A stretch of DNA of 64,000 bases from Methanobrevibacter sp. (GTDB lineage Archaea > Methanobacteriota > Methanobacteria > Methanobacteriales > Methanobacteriaceae): NCBI RefSeq assembly GCF_030539875.1, contig NZ_JAUNXI010000007.1, positions 34,392-98,391 of the forward strand, read 5' to 3'. A program made the translations under genes and the position numbers. Positions 26,445-33,227 of this stretch are shown here, one piece after another. Every line of letters begins with the position of its first letter. Within the stretch, counting starts at the first letter, position 1. A model generated the notes under the pieces. That model had not been told where the DNA came from, made no database searches, and saw only the letters and a list, made by a program, of their open reading frames with translations.

Positions 26445-27236
26445 ATGTTTTATTTAGTGGGTTTAGGACTATTTGATGAAAAGGACATATCCTTAAAAGG
26501 ATTGGAATGTTTGAGAAATGTTGATAAAATTTATGCCGAGTTTTTCACCTCAAGATTATTCGGCTCAAGCTTTGATGCTATTGAAGAACTAATCGGTCAA
26601 AAGATTGAAGTTTTAGTAAGGGGCGAAGTTGAAGAGGAAAGTAAATTTATAAACGAAGCTAAAACACGGGATGTTGCTTTAATTACTGGTGGCGATCCCC
26701 TAATTGCAACAACCCACAGTGATTTTTTAGTTCAATGTTCTAAAAAAGGAATTGAGTATGAAGTTATTCATGGTTCATCAATTTTATCTTCAGCTCCTGC
26801 AATTTCCGGTCTTCAGGGTTATAAATTCGGTAAAGTAACAACCATTCCGTTTCCTGATTATAATTTTTATCCGAAATCTCCTTATGAAGCTATTGAAGAA
26901 AATTTAAAAATGGATCTTCACACTCTTGTTTTACTTGACATTCAGGCTCACAAGGACCGTTATATGACTGTTAACCAAGGTTTGGAATATTTGATGAATA
27001 TCCATGATACTCTTGACAGGGAAGGTTTGGTTTGTGAAAACACTTTGGCAATGGGTATTGCCCGTGTAGGTTCAAAAGATGTTTGTGTTAAAGCAGGTGC
27101 AATCAGTGAATTGATTGATTTTGATTTTGGAGGTCCGCTTCACTGTATTGTAATTCCATCAAAACTTCACATTGTTGAGGCGGAATATCTGGTGGAAGTT
27201 GCTGGAGCAGATTCAAGTATTCTTGATGATGTTTGA
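26445..27236 (+). CDS. dphB: diphthine synthase
   Basis: SAM-dependent methyltransferase that trimethylates the modified histidine of elongation factor 2 on the way to diphthamide. The 263 residues start MFYLVGLGLFDEKDISLKG and contain ITGGDPLIATTH and the SAM-site region GSSILSSAPAISGLQ, as in archaeal Dph5. No ribosome binding site is present: the ATG is embedded in ATATATATG only 35 bases from the divergent trm5 start, so a leaderless transcript is expected. It ends at a hairpin at 27256-27284. Confidence 0.94.
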   Translation: MFYLVGLGLFDEKDISLKGLECLRNVDKIYAEFFTSRLFGSSFDAIEELIGQKIEVLVRGEVEEESKFINEAKTRDVALITGGDPLIATTHSDFLVQCSKKGIEYEVIHGSSILSSAPAISGLQGYKFGKVTTIPFPDYNFYPKSPYEAIEENLKMDLHTLVLLDIQAHKDRYMTVNQGLEYLMNIHDTLDREGLVCENTLAMGIARVGSKDVCVKAGAISELIDFDFGGPLHCIVIPSKLHIVEAEYLVEVAGADSSILDDV

Positions 27237-27247
27237 TTTAAAATAAG

Positions 27248-27660
27248 GGGGGAGAAGAAGTAGTACTGTTTTTCCTACTTCTTTTTGTTTTTTCATGATT
27301 TTCTTTAGTGATTAAAGAGGCTGATTTGTGTTAATCAAGGATATGAATTTTACTTCATATCGTATATTAGTTTTATTTTAAAAATATTTAAATCTTTTTA
27401 TTTTATTTTTTCAATGTCTGTTAAAAAATAGTTACAATAAATTTAATTTTTTTTAATTTTAAAAAAGAAAAGGGGGGGAGTGGAAGTAGGATGTTTCTTC
27501 TACTTCCTAAAATAAACATTTTCTATCATTTTGGAGATTATAAAATGATTGATGTTTTTAATATTTGAAATGAATTTTTCTTCATATCGTTTATTAGTTA
27601 TATCTTACTATTATATAAATCTTTTTATTTGATTTTTCAGATATTGCCGTGTAAGTTACT
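27248..27660 (+). repeat. duplicated non-coding unit in the 474-base gap before marR
   Basis: Two diverged copies, about 225 bases apart, of the same arrangement: G-run (27248-27253; 27472-27478), GAAGTAG hairpin (27256-27284; 27482-27507), then some 85 bases on ATGAA/TTCATATC (27340-27361; 27567-27588), then TTAGTT and a TATA-like ATTTAAATC or ATATAAATC, then CTTTTTATTT. No protein-sized frame lies in either copy. Copy B ends at the marR promoter; copy A could drive a short RNA ending at the copy B hairpin. Confidence 0.6.
27256..27290 (+). terminator. hairpin terminator after dphB (unit A stem)
   Basis: AAGAAGTAG (27256-27264) and CTACTTCTT (27276-27284) form a perfect 9-base stem with an 11-base loop, extended by G-U pairs between the preceding G-run (27248-27253) and the following T-run. 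It also forms the left end of a duplicated unit. Confidence 0.6.
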
Positions 27661-27710
27661 TTGACATTCAATAGAATTTTTAAATAATTGTTTTTATAAA
27701 ATATATCTTG

Positions 27711-28175
27711 ATGAAATTTAAAAAGACAATGGGTTTTTATGATTCAAATAGACTTGGGGACATTTTATTCATTTTCCATAAGAATCATAAAAAATATCTC
27801 AATGATGAACTTTCCAAGTATGATTTGAGCTTAATACAGGCATTATGTATTCTGATGATTTATGAAAGCGGGGAATTAAATCAAAAGGATTTGTCTGAAG
27901 GATTATATTTAACTAAAGGTGCAATTACAAAAGCGATTAAAAAATTAGAAAGTGGGGGATGGGTCGTGCGTGAAAAATCCTCTAAGGATAAGCGTTATTA
28001 TATTTTAAAATTATCTGATAAAGGTGAAGATTTTATTCCGGTTATGGATGAAATCAATAAAAACTGGGAATCCAAAATGGGATTGGATAATTTAAATCCT
28101 GATTTTATGAATGTGTTTAATGAATTAACTTTAAAAGCTATTGATTTGAATTTAAAAAAAAATGAAAAGGATTAA
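27711..28175 (+). CDS. MarR-family transcription regulator
   Basis: A 154-residue winged-helix repressor of the MarR type. ELNQKDLSEGLYLTKGAITKAIKKLESGGWVVRE is the helix-turn-helix and SKDKRYYILKLSDKGE the wing. Flanking helices form the dimer interface. No conserved cysteine of the redox-sensing subclass stands out. There is no binding site; TTTAAATA about 28 bases before ATG 27711 suits a leaderless message (a TTG just before is an alternative). It converges on, and overlaps by four bases, a hydroxyacyl-CoA dehydrogenase gene whose promoter holds a MarR-like palindrome. Confidence 0.82.
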   Translation: MKFKKTMGFYDSNRLGDILFIFHKNHKKYLNDELSKYDLSLIQALCILMIYESGELNQKDLSEGLYLTKGAITKAIKKLESGGWVVREKSSKDKRYYILKLSDKGEDFIPVMDEINKNWESKMGLDNLNPDFMNVFNELTLKAIDLNLKKNEKD

Positions 28176-29107
28176 TATTCGTAAAATCCTTTTCCAGCAT
28201 TAACGCCTGTTTCACCGGCGTCGATTTTTTCTTTAAGCATTTTGGCAATTTTTCCGGGGGTGGTTTCAGGATCTTTTGATTCAGGATTCATAACCACAAT
28301 ATTATAAGCAGTTTCAAGTCCCACAATGTCCAGTATGTGGAAAGGCCCTACAGGAGAACCGGTTGCTAAAATCCAAGTTTTATCAATTGTTTCAGGATCT
28401 GCTACATCATTTGCAAGCAATGCCTGGCCTGCATTTAAGAATGGAACCAGAAGGGAGTTTAATATATAACCTGGCTGCTCTTTTTTAAGTTTTAAAGGAA
28501 TCATGTTGATGTCCTCAGCAAACTTGACAACCTCGTCATAGTATTTCTGTTCAGTTCCCGGATGGCCCATTACTTCAGCAGTATTGTTTGCCCAAATTGT
28601 GTTTGCAAAGTGCAGTGAAAGATATTTTTCAGGTCTTCCGGTATATTCGGCAAACATTGATGGAAGCAATGTTGATGAGTTTGTTACGAGTATTGTTTCA
28701 TCTTCCATATGCTTTGCCAATTCTTGATAAAATTCAATTTTATGTTCCGGATTTTCAGAAATGGCTTCAATAATTAAATCAGCATCTTTCGCCGCTTCTT
28801 CATAACTTGTTGTTAATGTTAAACTATCATATGCGTTTTGTGCCTGTTTTTTCAGTTCATCTAATTCTTCAGAACTTAATTCTGTTTTTTTAGATAAACC
28901 TCTGCAGTATGCACTTGCATCTGTTTTCATTTTTTCAAGAGTATCAACATAGATGTTTTTAAACCTTTCGAGTTTTGGTTGAGCTCTTTTTATAGATCCT
29001 TCACTTCTAAGCCAGATTGCAACATCAAATCCACAGTATGCTGATTGAAGGGCAATTTGACTTCCAAGTACTCCTCCGCCTGCGACAACGACTTTTTTTA
29101 TACTCAT
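28172..29107 (-). CDS. 3-hydroxyacyl-CoA dehydrogenase family protein
   Basis: NAD-dependent oxidoreductase of the 3-hydroxybutyryl-CoA dehydrogenase family. Residues 5-15 (VVVAGGGVLGSQ) are the Rossmann glycine loop; ADLIIEAISENPEHK, TNSSTLLPS and LHFANTIWANNTAEVMGH match the catalytic region (the usual His-Glu dyad area), and the C-terminal domain ends GVNAGKGFYEY. The 311-residue length is near 3-hydroxybutyryl-CoA dehydrogenases. No other beta-oxidation or butyrate gene is nearby, and methanogens lack the pathway, so the substrate is unknown and bacterial origin is likely. Confidence 0.85.
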   Translation of the reverse strand: MSIKKVVVAGGGVLGSQIALQSAYCGFDVAIWLRSEGSIKRAQPKLERFKNIYVDTLEKMKTDASAYCRGLSKKTELSSEELDELKKQAQNAYDSLTLTTSYEEAAKDADLIIEAISENPEHKIEFYQELAKHMEDETILVTNSSTLLPSMFAEYTGRPEKYLSLHFANTIWANNTAEVMGHPGTEQKYYDEVVKFAEDINMIPLKLKKEQPGYILNSLLVPFLNAGQALLANDVADPETIDKTWILATGSPVGPFHILDIVGLETAYNIVVMNPESKDPETTPGKIAKMLKEKIDAGETGVNAGKGFYEY

Positions 29108-29119
29108 TTTAAAAACCTC

Positions 29120-29141
29120 AATAGTTTACTTGTATACTATT
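29120..29141. promoter_or_regulatory. palindromic operator candidate in the dehydrogenase promoter
   Basis: TAGTTTACTTGTATACTA with A and T pairs extending it to 22 bases; 9 of 11 pairs match. It lies between the minus-strand TATA-like element (about 29138-29146) and the expected transcription start of the dehydrogenase gene, and just ahead of the divergent gene at 29165. This is the classic place for a repressor; the nearby MarR protein is the obvious candidate (inference). Confidence 0.5.
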
Positions 29142-29164
29142 TTATATTGTTTTTACTATATAAA

Positions 29165-29665
29165 ATGCTAAGTTTATTAAGTATCGATAATAAAAAAATA
29201 TATATGGATGGATTAAACAGTCTGCAAAAAAGGAACAATTCCTTAAAATCAAAATTAAGGCACAAACAATTAAAATATGGGATTTATCCTTTTAAAAAAC
29301 TTAATAAAAATCAATTAAAGGTTTTAAATGCATATAAATCGAATAAATCTCTTTGCAAAGCAGCATCAAGTTTGGGCATGGATAAACATACAGTTATGGA
29401 TTGGTACATTTGGGGGATCTGTGGAAATCCTAATTTTAGACAGTTTTATTTGGCCGTTGCACATATTAACGGTGATTCAACCAGAAGCCATGATGATATT
29501 GTTTCACAAGTCGGCGAAATCAAAAAAGAGGATAAAATCTCTAAAATAGGAAATGCATGGGCTTACACTACTCAAATCGATGATAAAAAGATTTCCGTCA
29601 TGTCCGGTGATTTAGATAATTTAAAGCAAAGAATAAACTCTCAAAATCTCTCTTCTGACTATTAG
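29165..29665 (+). CDS. helix-turn-helix-like protein, unknown
   Basis: A basic protein of 166 residues, start uncertain (29165, or 29204 giving 153 residues; neither has a binding site). The middle, QLKVLNAYKSNKSLCKAASSLGMDKHTVMDWYIWG, reads as a helix-turn-helix of the kind that follows a spacing rule for recognition helices, so DNA binding is likely. I do not recognise the rest. It is divergent from the dehydrogenase and shares the 29107-29165 control region, so it may sense the same signal. Confidence 0.6.
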   Translation: MLSLLSIDNKKIYMDGLNSLQKRNNSLKSKLRHKQLKYGIYPFKKLNKNQLKVLNAYKSNKSLCKAASSLGMDKHTVMDWYIWGICGNPNFRQFYLAVAHINGDSTRSHDDIVSQVGEIKKEDKISKIGNAWAYTTQIDDKKISVMSGDLDNLKQRINSQNLSSDY

Positions 29666-29791
29666 ATTCAAAAATATTCCTGTTTAATTTTTCTAATTAA
29701 AATGGGAAAATGTCAATTTTTAAAAGTTAATGACAAAATGCTCTTAAAATTGACTAAAACATTTATTAACTTGTATGAACTATCTATTTTT

Positions 29792-29950
29792 ATGACTCGA
29801 AACAGACGTGTTACCATTACTGTCAATAATGACATTGACTTGCATTTTCGCAAAATTGCTTCAAGTAAGATGTTATTTAAAACAGGATGGTACTCAAAAG
29901 CTATTGAAGAAGCAATGTTGCTGTGGATAGAAAATGAAAAGATTAAATAA
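29792..29950 (+). CDS. small ribbon-helix-helix-like protein
   Basis: A 52-residue protein, MTRNRRVTITVNNDIDLHF at the front and a helical rest (WYSKAIEEAMLLWIE), like the short beta strand plus two helices of Arc/MetJ repressors. The frame is open to 29702, but ATG 29792 has TTTATTA about 27 bases upstream and no binding site, which suits a leaderless message, and the residues before it look non-coding. Target unknown; single gene. Confidence 0.45.
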   Translation: MTRNRRVTITVNNDIDLHFRKIASSKMLFKTGWYSKAIEEAMLLWIENEKIK

Positions 29951-30032
29951 TTTTTTCCCTTCTATTTCTTTTTTTAATCATTAACTATTTAAATTAAACT
30001 AATCTATTTATTATTATAGAGTGGGTGTCAAA

Positions 30033-30947
30033 ATGGATAATGACGAATTTAGAACTGTTAGAGTTTATACAAAAAAGTATACTAGTAAAGATAAAGACGG
30101 CAATACTGTTGAAAAGGAATCTCAACAAAAACAAGTTAGCCTTAAAAAAGAAGACCCTTTTGAAGATAATGATTTGGTAAAGGTAATGGCTCAAAATGAA
30201 TATGAATCATTGCTGGACAATCAGTTTTCAGATTCAAAACTTGATGAATTTTATCATACAATCGAGGCTAAGGACGCTGAAATTGAAAACCTCAAAGATC
30301 AGATTCAAACCCTTAAGGGCTCATTTTTCGAGGATGTTGATTCTCTTAAGGAAAAACTTTCAGATAAGGAAGAGCTTTTAAAAGCAAAAGATGAAATTCA
30401 CGAGCTAAACAAAAAAATCACTAAAATCGACGATGAAAGAGTAGCTATCTTTAAGGAATTGGACTATAAAAATAGAATGATTTTGGCTTATAATGTTGAG
30501 TTAAACAAATCTATCTTAAGCGCCATTAATGTTGTTATCGATGAGGCAAGGGATAATATTAACAAAAGAAATGCCGAACTTGTTGACGGTTTGGAAAAAT
30601 CCATTGAAAAAGCCAAACATGATGTAAATGAAAAGAATAAAGCTATAGCATATGAAATAAACAGCACTGTTGAGGACATGAATGAGCAGATTAGAAATAC
30701 CAGCACTATTAAAATGGTTTTAAATAAAAAAAGGATTAATTTAAGAGTACCCACTGATGATCTGCTTAAACCATTTGACTTTGACTTTGACGTTGAACAA
30801 TTGCTTTCAGGACAGGCTTTGGAACTTGATGCTGCTGAAATATTAAAAGAAGTCATGCCAAAACTTCCGGAACCATTTTCTAAATATATTGAAACTATTG
30901 AAGAGGAACCTGAAACTATTGAAGTTTCATCAAAAAAAGAGGATTAG
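30033..30947 (+). CDS. coiled-coil protein, unknown
   Basis: A 304-residue acidic, helical protein. About residues 70-140 and 165-215 are strong coiled coil; the N-terminus (VRVYTKKYTSKDKDGNTVEKE) is charged and the C-terminal 60 residues look like a small folded region rich in Leu and Pro. No signal peptide or membrane segment. The start ATG 30033 follows GGGTGTC (30024-30030). It is followed after three bases by the PsbP-like gene, so the two are co-transcribed. In style it resembles the coiled-coil protein at 5338-6495. Confidence 0.65.
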   Translation: MDNDEFRTVRVYTKKYTSKDKDGNTVEKESQQKQVSLKKEDPFEDNDLVKVMAQNEYESLLDNQFSDSKLDEFYHTIEAKDAEIENLKDQIQTLKGSFFEDVDSLKEKLSDKEELLKAKDEIHELNKKITKIDDERVAIFKELDYKNRMILAYNVELNKSILSAINVVIDEARDNINKRNAELVDGLEKSIEKAKHDVNEKNKAIAYEINSTVEDMNEQIRNTSTIKMVLNKKRINLRVPTDDLLKPFDFDFDVEQLLSGQALELDAAEILKEVMPKLPEPFSKYIETIEEEPETIEVSSKKED

Positions 30948-30950
30948 TCC

Positions 30951-31373
30951 ATGAAAACTGTCAACACGGGAAATATTTCATTTAATTATCCTGATAGCTG
31001 GGAAGTTGAAAAAACAGACACATTATCCAATCCTGATTGTGTTGCCACTCTATCTAAAGGACAAGATAATTTAATTAATGCAGTAATGTTTCCGACTGAT
31101 ACAAATCTTGATGATTATAAAATTTTCATGGAAAATGTGATTTCTGATGATGGCGGGGAAATTTTAGCTTCTGATTTTATTCAAATTGCAGATAAAGATG
31201 CTGTTAAGCTCCATGCTAATATTGACACTCCTGAAATTAACTTTTACATCCATACTTATGTATTTATAGAAAATAAGGAAATCTATATTTTTGAACTAAG
31301 AACATTAGACGTTTCAGGCACATCTGAAATCGAGTTCAAAAATATTATTTCATCTTTTGAAATTTTAAAATAA
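30951..31373 (+). CDS. PsbP/DcrB-like fold protein
   Basis: A 140-residue protein opening with GNISFNYPDSWEVEK, the hallmark of small PsbP/Mog1/DcrB-type beta-sandwich domains, which are frequent in Methanobrevibacter as lone or secreted domains. This copy has no signal peptide, so it should act in the cytoplasm. It is paired with the coiled-coil gene upstream. Function unknown; binding to the coiled-coil partner is a guess from gene order. It converges on the next gene with a 9-base overlap. Confidence 0.6.
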   Translation: MKTVNTGNISFNYPDSWEVEKTDTLSNPDCVATLSKGQDNLINAVMFPTDTNLDDYKIFMENVISDDGGEILASDFIQIADKDAVKLHANIDTPEINFYIHTYVFIENKEIYIFELRTLDVSGTSEIEFKNIISSFEILK

Positions 31374-32108
31374 CTGAGTATGCTCCAACAGGTAATCCAT
31401 GTGATTTTTATCAAGTATTTTTAAAGTCGAGATGTTTTGAGGTGTTGTAGCTGAACGTTCTTCTACAAGATTTCTCAAAGACCTGTTTTTCATGTGTGCA
31501 TGGATTTCTTTTATTACAAATTCCATATTTTCAAGATTCTTTTTTTCCAAATCCTTTTGGGAAATATTTTCATAAATGGGATATGAATTCAAATCATATG
31601 ATTTTGTTGGGGTTTGCAAAACATTTAAATGACTGTAATAATTTGCAGAATCTGTTAAAAATCCATCAACTCCCATATATGTTAAAATTGGCATAAAAGA
31701 CAGTTCTGCAAATGGGAATATTAAATAACTTGATTTTTTAGCCGCTTTCTTCAGTGAAATTACAAGTTCAACAAGATCTCTTGAGTTGGTAAGCAATGCG
31801 TCGCCATTTGCTATTATAAATCCATTGTATCCGATTTCTTCCAGCTTCTTTAAACATTCAATTCTTAAATCAGTGTATTTTGAACCTTGGATTACTGCAA
31901 TATCGCAATTGTCAACATTTTCACCAGCAAGTCTTAATGTTTCTTTTACATTAAATTCTGCAATCTCACGGTCGATATTATGTGCAGAACCTTCACTTGG
32001 CGCTATTTTCAATTCATTTCTAAAAAATATTTTGGGTGTAAGTTCACCATCGATTTTTCCAATCCTTCCAGGCCCGTCATGTGATTTGATTTCGAATTTT
32101 TTTATCAT
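31365..32108 (-). CDS. tRNA-guanine transglycosylase-like protein (archaeosine pathway type)
   Basis: A 247-residue protein that begins FEIKSHDGPGRIGKIDGELTPKIFF, the characteristic start of the archaeal TGT/ArcS family, and continues with a barrel-like stretch (YNGFIIANGDALLTNSRDLV). It looks like the N-terminal TGT-like part of archaeosine synthase without the zinc-binding and PUA regions, which may be a separate gene elsewhere. Involvement in making archaeosine at tRNA position 15 is inferred from family. It stands alone, divergent from hdrC. Confidence 0.6.
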   Translation of the reverse strand: MIKKFEIKSHDGPGRIGKIDGELTPKIFFRNELKIAPSEGSAHNIDREIAEFNVKETLRLAGENVDNCDIAVIQGSKYTDLRIECLKKLEEIGYNGFIIANGDALLTNSRDLVELVISLKKAAKKSSYLIFPFAELSFMPILTYMGVDGFLTDSANYYSHLNVLQTPTKSYDLNSYPIYENISQKDLEKKNLENMEFVIKEIHAHMKNRSLRNLVEERSATTPQNISTLKILDKNHMDYLLEHTQLF

Positions 32109-32178
32109 TTAATTCTTCCCTATTTTCTTTCTATATTTATTAATTGTATTTTTAAGTTTATAAAAATTTTTCATTAAA

Positions 32179-32226
32179 TGTAACCTTTTAGATTACACTA
32201 TTAAAAAATTTAGTAACCTTTATATA
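32179..32226 (+). promoter_or_regulatory. hdrCB promoter with flanking repeats
   Basis: TATA box TTTATATA at 32219-32226, directly preceded by GTAACC. The string GTAACCTTT occurs twice (32180-32188 and 32213-32221), and TGTAA (32179-32183) pairs with TTACA (32193-32197). The second copy overlaps the TFB site, so a factor bound there would control hdr transcription. Start of transcription near 32250. Confidence 0.5.
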
Positions 32227-32294
32227 TGGTTTTTTAAAGAGTATAATGTAGGATTTGAGGTATTAGTCCTATGATTATCCGAGGTGTGTTTTCA

Positions 32295-33206
32295 ATGTCT
32301 ATAATAAATCGTCTTAAATCCTTATTTAAAGGAAATGCAGATAAAGAAGAAACAGACATCAATAATGATGTATCAAACACATCTAATGATGTCGAAGTTA
32401 CATCTTCCCAAAAAACAGAGGAAACTATCGTTTCTGTAGTTGAAACAGAAAAAGATAGTGATAAAGATTTAACTTCCAAAGAAGACATCGATCAATTAGA
32501 AGATTCATCTGAAACTGCCCAAGAGGAAACTTCTCAAGAAGAAGCAATTCCTGAAGAGGAAGCTATTGAAGGTGATGACGAAACAACAGTTGAAGATGTT
32601 GTTGAGGAAGTTGAAGAAAATTCAAATAAAGATAAAAAGAGAGATACTATGACTTTATTAACAGATAAAGAATTATTAAATGATAGTAATCGTGATCCAG
32701 ATTTCGCTGCTGAGTTCATTGATGCTGGAATTGAAACTGTAAAACACTGTTTCCAATGTGGTACCTGTAGTGGTAGTTGCCCATCTGGAAGAAGAACTCC
32801 TTATAAAGTAAGACAACTTGTCAGAAAATGTTTATTAGGTTTAAAAGAAGAAGTTATTTCTGATGACGCATTATGGATGTGTACTACTTGTTACACTTGC
32901 CAAGAAAGATGTCTTAGAAGTGTTAAAATTGTGGAAATTATCAAAAAAGCACGTAACATTGCAGCTCATGCAGGATACATGGCTAAACCACATAAAATGA
33001 CTGGTGTATTTGTTTTAAATACAGGTCACGCAGTACCTATTAACGATGAAGTAAAAGCTTTAAGAGCTAAAATTGGTCTTTCTGAATTACCACCTACAAC
33101 TCACGCTCATCCTGAAGCTTTAGAAGAAGTACAAAAATTATGTAAAATTACCGCTTTCGATGAATTAATTGGTTACGATGAAGCAACCGGCGGATTAAAA
33201 GAATAG
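32295..33206 (+). CDS. hdrC: CoB-CoM heterodisulfide reductase subunit C with acidic N-terminal extension
   Basis: Electron-transfer subunit of the enzyme that regenerates coenzymes M and B in the last step of methanogenesis, by flavin-based bifurcation with HdrA and hydrogenase. Two [4Fe-4S] motifs, CFQCGTCSGSCPSG and CTTCYTCQERC, lie in the C-terminal 185 residues, which match ordinary HdrC. Before Met119 there is an extra 118-residue, Glu/Ser/Thr-rich, low-complexity segment led by a possible amphipathic helix (MSIINRLKSLFKG). GAGGTG at 32281-32286 fits ATG 32295; the internal ATG 32649 has only a weak site. hdrB follows. Confidence 0.93.
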   Translation: MSIINRLKSLFKGNADKEETDINNDVSNTSNDVEVTSSQKTEETIVSVVETEKDSDKDLTSKEDIDQLEDSSETAQEETSQEEAIPEEEAIEGDDETTVEDVVEEVEENSNKDKKRDTMTLLTDKELLNDSNRDPDFAAEFIDAGIETVKHCFQCGTCSGSCPSGRRTPYKVRQLVRKCLLGLKEEVISDDALWMCTTCYTCQERCLRSVKIVEIIKKARNIAAHAGYMAKPHKMTGVFVLNTGHAVPINDEVKALRAKIGLSELPPTTHAHPEALEEVQKLCKITAFDELIGYDEATGGLKE

Positions 33207-33227
33207 ATTTATGAGGAGAGTTATAAT

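Noticed and set aside
27248..27510. CRISPR array from the repeated G-run/hairpin units
   Set aside because: Only two diverged copies, spaced about 225 bases apart, with similar DNA between them; no short identical repeats and no cas genes.
28172..29107. Part of a butyrate or fatty acid pathway
   Set aside because: No thiolase, crotonase or acyl-CoA dehydrogenase gene is nearby; only the one family member is present.
29045..29164. Upstream extension of the helix-turn-helix gene into the dehydrogenase gene
   Set aside because: It would read antisense through the dehydrogenase N-terminus, across its promoter; the residues are low-complexity and no binding site is present.
30488..30856. 122-codon open frame antisense to the coiled-coil gene at 30033
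   Set aside because: The Ser/Phe/Leu-rich translation is the complement of a Lys/Glu-rich coil; no binding site or promoter.
31786..32112. 108-codon open frame antisense to the TGT-like gene
   Set aside because: The TGT-like protein has clear family motifs on the other strand; this is its shadow.
32649..33206. ATG 32649 as the only start of HdrC
   Set aside because: It gives a standard-length HdrC, but the upstream frame is open, in phase and has a much better binding site; kept only as a possible second start.
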